Below, piece after piece: positions 21,236-29,122 of a stretch of DNA of 53,474 nt. The position numbers and the translations under genes are program-made. Source of the DNA: a virus; the IMG/VR virus record IMGVR_UViG_3300021519_000014, positions 1-53,474 of that record. One strand, 5' to 3'. Below the pieces are notes generated by a model. The model did no database searches. It had not been told where the DNA came from and was given only the letters and a program-made list of their open reading frames with translations. How positions within the stretch are numbered: the stretch's first letter is position 1; every line of letters begins with the position of its first letter.

Positions 21236-24200
21236 TTACTCACCCCACTGCGCGCCGCCACCGGCGCTAGGGCCAAGGAAGCGTGCTTTCTGATACGTGT
21301 TGCCGTAGGGCACCATATACATCTGGCCAACCTTGAGTTTACGCGGGTCAGGGCCCGAAGATGTCATCGCAGTGTCGATGTCGCCAAGCACGGCGATATC
21401 CTTCTTCACCCGCGCAATCCGCTCGTTCAGGTTGTTACCGGGGAGCCGCGCCCACGCCTGCGCCGCGCCAGCGCGGTCAATGCTGGGGCCGTACTTGTTA
21501 GGAGACATCTGCTCATTAAGCCAATTGTCGCGCTCTTGAGCCCACTGCGCAGTCGCCACCAATTCAGATATGATAGCTTTATTGGCTTCTGGCAGAAGGT
21601 TCATGTCAGAGTTGGCGTTGCTCAGACCTCCATACCGGGTGTCTGACATCGCGCCAGCGTTTTTCAAATTGTCCATGATAAGTTTGTAGGCGTTCTTGCG
21701 CGCGATCTGGAAGGCGTCAGGGTCGGTGGCCGTGATGGTCTGGCCAGTGAAGCCCTGCACCAGCGCCGCCACGTTGTTGATGGCGCCACGCAGCGGGCCG
21801 GTCTGGGCTTCCTGCAGCGCCTTGCTCAACTCAGTCGCCGTTGAGAGCGAGTTCTCAAAATTCTGTTGGCGGTTTTCGTATGTGTTCTTCCACTGCGTGT
21901 TGTCGGCAGTGCGCTGCGTCTGCGCTTGCATGGAATTGAAACCGGGCAGCGTGATAAACCCGGTGCCGCCAATTACTGGTACCCGACCATTGCTACTGAT
22001 TTCAGCCTGAATTTCATCAGCTTCACGACGGCGTCTTGCAGACCCTTCGGCATCAAAGCGGGCCATTTGCCGCGCCTCTTCTCGCATAGTATCCGGGTTA
22101 CGCGCCGGGTCGATATTTTGCGCAACCCACTGTTGCTGCTCAGGCGTAATGCCGGCGGGGCGCGCCCAATCAGGCACGTCACCCGGCGGCGTAGCCGCTG
22201 AAGGTGCGGTAGCCCCGCCAGCCGCAGGCGCGCCGCCAGTCGCAGGCGCGCCGCCAGTCGCAGGCGCGCCGCCAGTCGCAGGCGCGCCGCCAGTCGCAGG
22301 CGCGCCGCTCCTGAGCAAATCCTGCATCTCGCCGGGTGACTTTGCATACCGGCTGAGCAATCTGCTAATGTATTGCCCAAGAATATCGTACTGCTTTTGC
22401 ACCGGGTTGATCAGGTCGGCTGAATCGCGATTGGCGATCATTTGGCCAAGTTTGGTACCGAGGTCCGTGCGAATTTTGAATAGTTCGCCCGCAGAGGATA
22501 TGTCAGCCCGCTGTTGATTTATGTCGAGGCCCTGCTGCTTATACGACATCATGGGATACATCTGCGCGGCTTCGCCAAGGCCCTGACCGATAGCGACGCC
22601 AAGGTACGGCGACGGCGACGCAAGCATCTTTCCGATGCCCCCCGCCAACGGCATCAGCCAGTTCTGGTTGTTTCCAATCCAGTCGCCGGCGCGGTCGAAG
22701 AAATTACGCTCCGCAAGGTTGGAGGCGTTGGGTGCCCTCAGAGCGTTCGATTCCACGGCAGGTGCAGGTGCGGGGGTATTGCCCCCCGGTGGCGTCTGCA
22801 CAGCTTGCGGCGGCGGAAGCGGGGGCGCGCTTGAGGGTGCCGTCCGCGCAGCGGGGGGCTGCGCAGCGGTGTTGTGGCCGACAAGATCGCTATCCCCGGT
22901 GGTGCGTTCAGCTCCCGCAGTGCTTTGCGGTGGTACAAGGCCCTGCGTAATTTCGGGCGGGTATACTGGCGGATTTGTCGTCGTCGTCGCCGGTTGCGCA
23001 GGCGGCGGCACAAGCCCCGCTGGGGTAGGCTCGGTTTGCGCGGCTGCCGCGCTACCCGTTGACGGGAACAGACTGCGCGTGAAATTGCCAATTGGATCGC
23101 GCGCAGGCGGCTTCATATTAGTAGGGTACGCAGGCGCGATTGAGTATGGGTCAACGCCTGTCGATTCGCGCGGCGGCGGTGGCACAAGCCCCACCGGGGG
23201 CTGCGGCTGCTCAGTCGCGCGCAACGTGTTTTCAAATCTGCGCTGACGCACGTTCTGGATCGTGGCGTCGCGCGCATAATCGCCTTCAGGGCCCCACATC
23301 GGCGGGGATGGTTCGCCAATCATTCGGTTTATGACGCGCGTCGTCTCCTCGTCGTCTGCCACGGCGCTTCCATCTGCGTAACCACGGCGCGGCACGAGGC
23401 CGCCCGAGGCAAAGCGGTCGGGCATCTCGAAACGGTCGGGCATCTCGAAATCGTCGCCCGTGTCGATGGGCTCAAGACCCGCGTGCATATCTTCAACATC
23501 GTGAAGCGGGGGCGCGAGGCCCGCGCTGCGCGGTGCCTCGGGGCGCATGTGCACCTCGGCCGGCGGCGCGCCGCCCATGATCTTGGCGACATAGTCGTTC
23601 GTCGACATGTTGACGTCGCGCCGTCCGAGGCGCCGCGCCTCGGACAACGGCACGCCGCTGTGCCACATCGAGGCGGCGTCGGCGAGGTTGCCGTGCTGGC
23701 CGAGATACTTGCCAAAATGGTGCTCGAAGACGCGCTCCTGCGCTTCCGGGCTCTTCAGAAACTCTTCCGGCGTCATGCGGCGCCCAAGGGCCTCTTGCGT
23801 CCACGACGGGATGTTTGCGCCCATGACCTGATACTTGCCGTGTGCGCGGTCGCCGCCGACTGACGGCCCCATGGCGTCGTATCGGCCGCCGCTCTCGATG
23901 CCCGCGATCCGGCGCTTGGCGTCGGCCATCATAGCCGGGTCAACGCGGCCGTCGGTGGCGTAGCCGACGCGGCCGCCGTCCTTCGCGAACGCAGAGCCTG
24001 CCATCTTGCCGGCCGCACCTCCTATCATGCCGCCCGCGGGACCACCCATTAGCGAGCCTCCGATAGTGCCTACGAGGCCCAGAAGGGCTCCCGCGGTTCC
24101 GTCTTTCTTTTGGCCGTCCTTATCGCCGCGCATGTCGAGCTTCGGCGCGTCGAGTTTATTCTGTTTTTGCGGGTCGTCGGCAAGGTCTTCAACTATTGAT

Positions 24201-26419
24201 TTGTCGTCGGTGCCCCCGGTGTACGGAAGCGCCGGGTTGCTGCCGACCAAGCCGCCGGGGTTGTATCCGATGCGTCCGCCGCGCGCGACAAACACAGAGC
24301 CGAGGCCCTCGCCAACACCCCCAAGGTCTTCTGCCGGAAGCTCGCCAAGCGACGCCGTTGTAATTTCAGAAGGCGCCGGTGCCACCTCGGCCGTTTCCAG
24401 CTTTGCTGCGCCCAGCCCCGGCGCCGGTGCCACCTCGGCCGTTCGCTGCGGCTCCGCTGCGCCCAGCCCCGGAGCAGCGCTCGTCCGCACGGGCGCCGGC
24501 TCCGGGGTGGCGGGAGCCGCGCTCGGCTGTGCGGAGGGAGGCAAATTTTCGGTCTTAACACTTCCCGGCGAAGTTGACGCCGTGTAGCCCGGTTGCGCCG
24601 GCTGCTGACTGGCGCGCTGCTCACGCCACCAGTCGCCAACCCCCTTGTATGCCTCCTCGCCGACCTTGTAGGCCTTCTCGCCGACCTTGTAGGCCTTCTC
24701 GCCCGTCTCGACGGCGCCGACGGCATCCTTGATGCCGCCCCCGACTACCTCGCCGGTTGACTTCGGCGGCGGCGGCGGCGGGGACAAGTTGCCTTTCAAT
24801 ATCGAAGGCGGGGTTATCGGTTTGGCGCTCCACCCCTGCTGCTGCCCCTTGGGCAGTGATTTACCCGCAATGCCGTAAGGCAGCGACCCTGCACCCGGGT
24901 TCGCAAGCATCTCAAGAATCTGCTGCGATCTTGCGTCGACACCCGGCGTCACCGCGCCCGATAATGCAAACGCGGGGCGAGGCGCGCCGAGGGCCGCCAT
25001 GCTCGGATGCACGGCGCCGCCCTCGGACGACGGCATCAGGCCGCCCCCGTAGGCGCGCTCGGCGTGCTTCGTCGCGGCGTCGTAGTCGACGGCCTTGATG
25101 CCCTCGGCCGTCTCGCTGACGGCCTCCGGGTGGTGCTTCTCGACGTCCTGCGCCGAGAGGCCAATCTGCGGCTGGTTCGATCCCTTGTACTTGAACTTGA
25201 TGATCTTCTGGCCGTCGTGGGTGCGGCCGATCTCGGTAATGTCTTCCTTGACGCGCTCGTCCGAGAAGAACGGCGTCGGCGAGCCGGTGACGCCCGACGT
25301 CGTGCTGCCGTAGAGCGGGCCGCCGCCGTAGGCGATGTTCGCGAGGAACTGGGCGATCTGGAACGGGTAGCCCTGCTGCTGCTGGTACTGGTTGTACAGC
25401 GCCGCGTTCTGCTGCTGCTGCGTCTGCTGCTCCAGCGTGCCGGCGCCAAGTAGCGCCTGCCCGCTCGCCAGCCCCGTCTGCGTGCCCTGCTGGCCTATTC
25501 CGGTCAGTCCTTGGGCCACATTCTGCCCGTAGCCGAGGAGGCCCTGCCCGAGGCCCTGCTGGGCCTGCGCGGCCGCCATCGGCTGCTGGAAGGCCTGCTG
25601 GCCGATCTGGAGGAGCTGGGGCGAGAGCTGCTGCATCGCCGCCCGGTTGGCCTGCCCCGCCTGAAGGCCCACACCCTGCTGCTGTTGCCCCGCCTGCAGG
25701 GCCTGCCCGTAGCCTTGCGAGAGAAGCCCGGCCTGCGTCTGCTGCGCGGCCAGACCCTGCTGGCGCGCCAGATTCGCGGCCCCAATCGAGCCTCTGTCGC
25801 CGCCGAAGGCGCCGCGCATCGCCTGCGAGCCCATGAGCTGGCTCTGCTGCTGTTGCTGCTGCTGGTACAGACCCTGCATCGTCGGTGCAACAACCGACTG
25901 CAGGTAGGGGTCCATGTACTGCCCGATGTTGAGCTGCCCCGGGTTCACCGCCTGCGCGCCGGCCAATCCCGCCATCGTAGCCGCGCCCGTGTAGGGCGCG
26001 CCCGCCGCCTGCGCCGTGTCGATATTCTGCCCCGCCTGCCCGTAGTAGGGGAGGGCGGCCTCGGCTGCGCCGGTCAGGGCCGTGGTCGCGGCCTGCTGAT
26101 AGGGCTGGTAGCCCTGCCCCGCGTTGGCGATCTGGGCAGTGCCGGCCTGCTGGGTGGCCGTCAGCGGCGCGACGAACTGGCCCGTGTACGGCTGGAACGG
26201 CTGCTGCGCGGCCGTCTCTGCGCGGGCGTTGACCGCGTCGTAGCGCGCCCGGACTTCGGGAGGGATTGTCGTCGTCTGCTGCTGGTAGGTCGTGCCGCCG
26301 GCACCACCCTTACCGCCGCCGAACGCAAGATGCCGGCGCGCAATCGGGGGCGCGCCGTCGAGGCCCATGAAGTCCTCGAAGGGGGCCCCGTCGTTCCAGA
26401 TCTTGCGTTCAGAGAACAT
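21236..26419 (-). CDS. Giant multidomain virion protein with S74-like chaperone and lytic transglycosylase domains
   Basis: The protein has 1727 residues. Residues 1-380 are Gln/Gly-rich (many QQ runs). About 383-460 is an intramolecular-chaperone/peptidase S74-like domain: FFSDERVKEDITEIG then QIGLSAQDVEKHHPEAV; the Ser-Asp...Lys dyad is present. About 828-948 is a lysozyme-like transglycosylase domain (IESGGRYDAMGP, HGKYQVMGAN). Short tandem repeats occur at about 572-592, 650-685 and 1370-1405. The C-terminal 300 residues are helical. It probably crosses the cell wall during DNA delivery. S74 domains are normally C-terminal, so the central position is odd. Confidence 0.75.
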   Translation of the reverse strand: MFSERKIWNDGAPFEDFMGLDGAPPIARRHLAFGGGKGGAGGTTYQQQTTTIPPEVRARYDAVNARAETAAQQPFQPYTGQFVAPLTATQQAGTAQIANAGQGYQPYQQAATTALTGAAEAALPYYGQAGQNIDTAQAAGAPYTGAATMAGLAGAQAVNPGQLNIGQYMDPYLQSVVAPTMQGLYQQQQQQQSQLMGSQAMRGAFGGDRGSIGAANLARQQGLAAQQTQAGLLSQGYGQALQAGQQQQGVGLQAGQANRAAMQQLSPQLLQIGQQAFQQPMAAAQAQQGLGQGLLGYGQNVAQGLTGIGQQGTQTGLASGQALLGAGTLEQQTQQQQNAALYNQYQQQQGYPFQIAQFLANIAYGGGPLYGSTTSGVTGSPTPFFSDERVKEDITEIGRTHDGQKIIKFKYKGSNQPQIGLSAQDVEKHHPEAVSETAEGIKAVDYDAATKHAERAYGGGLMPSSEGGAVHPSMAALGAPRPAFALSGAVTPGVDARSQQILEMLANPGAGSLPYGIAGKSLPKGQQQGWSAKPITPPSILKGNLSPPPPPPKSTGEVVGGGIKDAVGAVETGEKAYKVGEKAYKVGEEAYKGVGDWWREQRASQQPAQPGYTASTSPGSVKTENLPPSAQPSAAPATPEPAPVRTSAAPGLGAAEPQRTAEVAPAPGLGAAKLETAEVAPAPSEITTASLGELPAEDLGGVGEGLGSVFVARGGRIGYNPGGLVGSNPALPYTGGTDDKSIVEDLADDPQKQNKLDAPKLDMRGDKDGQKKDGTAGALLGLVGTIGGSLMGGPAGGMIGGAAGKMAGSAFAKDGGRVGYATDGRVDPAMMADAKRRIAGIESGGRYDAMGPSVGGDRAHGKYQVMGANIPSWTQEALGRRMTPEEFLKSPEAQERVFEHHFGKYLGQHGNLADAASMWHSGVPLSEARRLGRRDVNMSTNDYVAKIMGGAPPAEVHMRPEAPRSAGLAPPLHDVEDMHAGLEPIDTGDDFEMPDRFEMPDRFASGGLVPRRGYADGSAVADDEETTRVINRMIGEPSPPMWGPEGDYARDATIQNVRQRRFENTLRATEQPQPPVGLVPPPPRESTGVDPYSIAPAYPTNMKPPARDPIGNFTRSLFPSTGSAAAAQTEPTPAGLVPPPAQPATTTTNPPVYPPEITQGLVPPQSTAGAERTTGDSDLVGHNTAAQPPAARTAPSSAPPLPPPQAVQTPPGGNTPAPAPAVESNALRAPNASNLAERNFFDRAGDWIGNNQNWLMPLAGGIGKMLASPSPYLGVAIGQGLGEAAQMYPMMSYKQQGLDINQQRADISSAGELFKIRTDLGTKLGQMIANRDSADLINPVQKQYDILGQYISRLLSRYAKSPGEMQDLLRSGAPATGGAPATGGAPATGGAPATGGAPAAGGATAPSAATPPGDVPDWARPAGITPEQQQWVAQNIDPARNPDTMREEARQMARFDAEGSARRRREADEIQAEISSNGRVPVIGGTGFITLPGFNSMQAQTQRTADNTQWKNTYENRQQNFENSLSTATELSKALQEAQTGPLRGAINNVAALVQGFTGQTITATDPDAFQIARKNAYKLIMDNLKNAGAMSDTRYGGLSNANSDMNLLPEANKAIISELVATAQWAQERDNWLNEQMSPNKYGPSIDRAGAAQAWARLPGNNLNERIARVKKDIAVLGDIDTAMTSSGPDPRKLKVGQMYMVPYGNTYQKARFLGPSAGGGAQWGE
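22218..22307 (-). repeat. 18-bp tandem repeat, five copies, coding GGAPAT
   Basis: Five near-identical 18-bp units, each containing the palindrome GGCGCGCC, code for Gly-Gly-Ala-Pro-Ala-Thr in the 1727-residue protein. It probably makes a flexible linker. Confidence 0.9.
24644..24703 (-). repeat. 24-bp tandem repeat coding KAYKVGE-type units
   Basis: About two and a half copies of a 24-bp unit (CTTGTAGGCCTTCTCGCCGA plus four) code for GEKAYKVGEKAYKVGEEAYK in the 1727-residue protein, an amphipathic charged stretch. Confidence 0.8.
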
Positions 26420-27057
26420 CAGTGTTCAGCCTTGTTGGTGACGCCCGACGGCAGCCGGCGCCGCTTGGTGTTGTTGGCGACGGCGGTCAGAACTTGCAGG
26501 TTCCACGGCACGTGCAACCCTCGGCTATGCGTTCCTTTGATAGGATAGATGTGGTCGACTTCGTGAGCCACCCCGGTTTGCGTCGTCCGAGCCAGCGCGA
26601 TGTCGTAGAACTCGGCAACCTGCGCGCGCTGGATAGCGGTGAGCCACGACGGTGTCGCCTGTTTCACTGCGGTCTTTCGCGCTGCTTTTCCCGCGCGCAG
26701 TGCGTCGCGGTTTCGCGCACCCCATTCGCGTCCGTATTGTTTGCGTGCTTCAGCGTTACGTGCGTAACGAAGCTGCTCGACGGCCACGCGACACGCCTTA
26801 CACATCCGCCTAAGCCCGTCGGGGGAGTTTCTAACGCGCCCGAAATCCGCGCACGTTTTCATCTCGCTGCAGCGTGTGCACGCGCGCGGCGCGTCAGGTG
26901 ATACGGTCACCATTGCGGGGCGTGCGTGTTTTTTAGCGTAGTTAGCGCGTGCGCTCTTGTTGTGGCATTGCTTGCACCAAGAAGACGGCGATCCGTAGAC
27001 AGTCTTGTAGAAATGGTCGGCGTCTTTAGCTTCGCGGCATTTCGTGCAGGTTCTCAT
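26419..27057 (-). CDS. Free-standing HNH endonuclease with two zinc-ribbon motifs
   Basis: The 212-residue protein has C-x2-C pairs at the N-terminus (CTKCREAKDADHFY, WCKQCH) and again (CTRCSEMKTCADFG, CKACR). The C-terminal HNH core reads HEVDHIYPIKG, then GLHVPWNLQVLT, then N-N-T-K-R. It is the type often found as a free-standing homing endonuclease in phage late operons. Its ATG overlaps the GNAT stop (ATGA), and its stop overlaps the start of the giant protein (TGATG), so it is spliced neatly into the operon without breaking either neighbour. Confidence 0.85.
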   Translation of the reverse strand: MRTCTKCREAKDADHFYKTVYGSPSSWCKQCHNKSARANYAKKHARPAMVTVSPDAPRACTRCSEMKTCADFGRVRNSPDGLRRMCKACRVAVEQLRYARNAEARKQYGREWGARNRDALRAGKAARKTAVKQATPSWLTAIQRAQVAEFYDIALARTTQTGVAHEVDHIYPIKGTHSRGLHVPWNLQVLTAVANNTKRRRLPSGVTNKAEH

Positions 27058-27536
27058 TTGTTGGTCACCCCCGTCTCGGCGCCACACAACCAATAGGCAC
27101 CGGAGGGCTTACCGAAAATGCGCTCGTACAGGCGCACCTTCCCCTCCGTCCGGCTGTTTGACAGGATGCCAATCATCAGGGGCATCTCAAGTTTCGACGC
27201 CGCCGCCTTGGCGAATTCGCACAGTTTGCGCGCGCGGCCGCCCTTGGCGCTGCGGTACTCCGGGTGGACGAACACGCCGCGCTCCTCCAGCACGACCTGA
27301 TCGCTGTACCAGAGCTTGCAGGTGCGCATGAGGATGCCCCCCTCGAAGTGGTCGGAGCCGGGGGCCCCGATCACGCCGCAGATGCCGCCGTCGCGGTTGA
27401 GCGCGGGCCACACTTCTGCGAGAAGTTTCTGCGGGTCAGGATGCACGAAGCCGTTCTCCTCGCTCCCCTGCAGACAGAGGGACATGAATTGATGTATGTC
27501 GTCGGGTGTGCCGACGCGGACGTGGATGTCGGTCAT
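27054..27536 (-). CDS. GNAT-family acetyltransferase
   Basis: Start ATG 27536 is chosen because GAGGAG lies six bases upstream. The 160-residue protein has the N-terminal strand VRVGTPDDIHQFM and a motif A region (RGVFVHPEYRSAKGGRARKL), the acetyl-CoA pyrophosphate loop, followed by CEFAKAAASKLEMPLMIGIL. GNATs occur in many late operons of short-tailed phages of alphaproteobacteria; the substrate is unknown and could be a virion protein. Confidence 0.8.
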   Translation of the reverse strand: MTDIHVRVGTPDDIHQFMSLCLQGSEENGFVHPDPQKLLAEVWPALNRDGGICGVIGAPGSDHFEGGILMRTCKLWYSDQVVLEERGVFVHPEYRSAKGGRARKLCEFAKAAASKLEMPLMIGILSNSRTEGKVRLYERIFGKPSGAYWLCGAETGVTNK

Positions 27537-27577
27537 CTGCTTCTCCTCAAGCATTGACGGGGTTGCGGGAGTGCCCA

Positions 27578-28198
27578 CTAATCAACCTTTGGACCCGGAA
27601 GATTCTCAAGCGTCTTGATGGTCTTCGCCCTGAACCGCTTTACAAACTCGTCGAGGATCCTGTGCCCGTCGTCGAGCGAGCCCTTGCCGAGCCGCACGAC
27701 GTCCTCGGGGTGGATCACGTACTCGCCGCCGGCGGCGACGATGGGGACCGTTGCGCTGCCGCCTTCCGCCTTGCCCGGCATGGGCGCGTTGTAGGGCAGC
27801 ACGTCGTCGGTGTAGGGCTGGTCGCCCTCGGCCCCATACGGTTCGCCGGACTGGCCGTAAGGTGCGCCGGCGCCCGCCTTTGAGGCGTCGTAGAAGGGTG
27901 AGGTGAAGATCGACTTGGCGACCTTGAAGCCCGCCGTCGTGTTGCCCTCGCCCATGGCCGAGATGATATCAGCCGGAATGACATACGCCCCTGAGGGGAC
28001 GTGCATTGGGAGATGATCCGTTCTTCCGGCAACGGCGCTGTGGATCGCGCCGGTGTGGACCTTGCCCCCGGTGGCGCGCGTCTTGCGCGCCGTGTTCAGG
28101 GCGGCGGCGATGGCCTGCTCGCGCGGACGCCCGGCGTTGAGCATTTCGCCGATGTTGGCGCTGATCGTGGCCTGCGAGGAACCGCGCTTCAAGGGCAC
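27578..28198 (-). CDS. Virion-associated protein with MPLKRGSS N-terminus, 206 residues
   Basis: GTG start at 28198 with GGAG eight bases upstream. The N-terminus MPLKRGSSQATISANIGEML then RPREQAIAAALNTARK is a widespread phage motif (DUF6496-like), probably a small basic helical domain. The C-terminal part has GGEYVIHPEDVVRLGKGSLD, a pattern also met in phage tail-region proteins. It carries GGK/GGS motifs like other late proteins. Function unknown. Confidence 0.65.
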   Translation of the reverse strand: MPLKRGSSQATISANIGEMLNAGRPREQAIAAALNTARKTRATGGKVHTGAIHSAVAGRTDHLPMHVPSGAYVIPADIISAMGEGNTTAGFKVAKSIFTSPFYDASKAGAGAPYGQSGEPYGAEGDQPYTDDVLPYNAPMPGKAEGGSATVPIVAAGGEYVIHPEDVVRLGKGSLDDGHRILDEFVKRFRAKTIKTLENLPGPKVD

Positions 28199-28221
28199 TT
28201 AAATACTCCGGGTAACAGGCT

Positions 28222-28249
28222 ACTATACCGCGCCTTGTGAAGACCCCAA
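28222..28249 (-). promoter_or_regulatory. Candidate late internal promoter
   Basis: On the minus strand TTGGGG (28249-28244) is 16 bases from TATAGT (28227-28222). It lies in the 64-base gap before the gene starting at 28198. Confidence 0.4.
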
Positions 28250-28262
28250 AGATGTCACCGTG

Positions 28263-28733
28263 TCAGGATACCCGCAGCACTGTCACGATTATAGACGGCA
28301 TGCCGGGTGCCGCGGGGGGCCCCGCGGTGGCGGCGGCGGCGTAGACGCCCACCGACGTGGCAGTCCCGCCCATCCACAGCTGGTAGTAGTCGCCCACGGT
28401 GGTGCAGTCGAGCTTGATGCCCAACGCCAAGATCGTCGGCTCCGCGTTCAGGCATACTACTTTGGTGTTGCTGTAGACGACGTCCGAGCCGTTTTTGCGG
28501 AACCAGATCGAGCATATCTTGTTGGACGCCGTGGCCTGCACCACCGCCGACACCGAGAAGAAATACGTGCCTACGTTCGGCAGGGTTATGCGCGACGACG
28601 CGGCTAGCGTGATCCCGGCCGTGTCGCTCACCGTGTTGAACGTGAGGACTTGGGCCGTGTTGGTTGCCGCGATCAGTTGCGTCGTGGTGTCGTAGACCAT
28701 GCTGTGCGGCGTCGGACCCGTCCAGTATGACAT
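28263..28733 (-). CDS. Structural protein, C1q/fibre-head-like beta domain, 156 residues
   Basis: Start ATG 28733 overlaps the previous stop as TGATG. All-beta sequence: TAGITLAASSRITLPNVGTY then FFSVSAVVQATASNKICSIW and FRKNGSDVVYS. This looks like the jelly-roll (TNF/C1q-like) domains found at tips of phage fibres. It ends in an Ala/Pro-rich part and a terminal strand. Position next to the tail stabilisation protein supports a virion role. Confidence 0.55.
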   Translation of the reverse strand: MSYWTGPTPHSMVYDTTTQLIAATNTAQVLTFNTVSDTAGITLAASSRITLPNVGTYFFSVSAVVQATASNKICSIWFRKNGSDVVYSNTKVVCLNAEPTILALGIKLDCTTVGDYYQLWMGGTATSVGVYAAAATAGPPAAPGMPSIIVTVLRVS

Positions 28734-29122
28734 CAGATGATCCCCCACGCGGTGCCGGTTGAAACCAACGTGATGCTTTCGTATTGCACCGACAGGATCT
28801 GCGAGGCGCCCCCGTCGATGAACTCGCCACCGGCGGCGGCGACAGTGATGCCGCCTGCGCCGCTATTCTTGACGATGAACACCTGCCCCTGAATTCCCGC
28901 CGCCGTGGGCAGTGTCACCGTGAACGTGTTGGACGTGCAGTCGACGACGCAGTCGGTCAACGCTATCGTGTAGGTGCCGCTGATTGGCGTGTATTTGACC
29001 TTGAGGGCGGCCCCGAGCGAGGGCTGGATCAGCGTCAGGAAGTCCGCCATCAGGCGCTGGATGCCGTTGATCGCGACGACGCCGTTCTTCTGGACCGTAA
29101 TGACGTCGTCAAGCGATGCCAT
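28733..29122 (-). CDS. Structural protein, 129 residues
   Basis: Start ATG 29122 overlaps the previous stop (TGATG). The N-terminus MASLDDVITVQKNGVVAING is helical; the second half is a small beta domain (FTVTLPTAAGIQGQVFIVKN). Repeats of this beta domain occur in phage neck and tail appendage proteins. No specific function. Confidence 0.6.
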   Translation of the reverse strand: MASLDDVITVQKNGVVAINGIQRLMADFLTLIQPSLGAALKVKYTPISGTYTIALTDCVVDCTSNTFTVTLPTAAGIQGQVFIVKNSGAGGITVAAAGGEFIDGGASQILSVQYESITLVSTGTAWGII

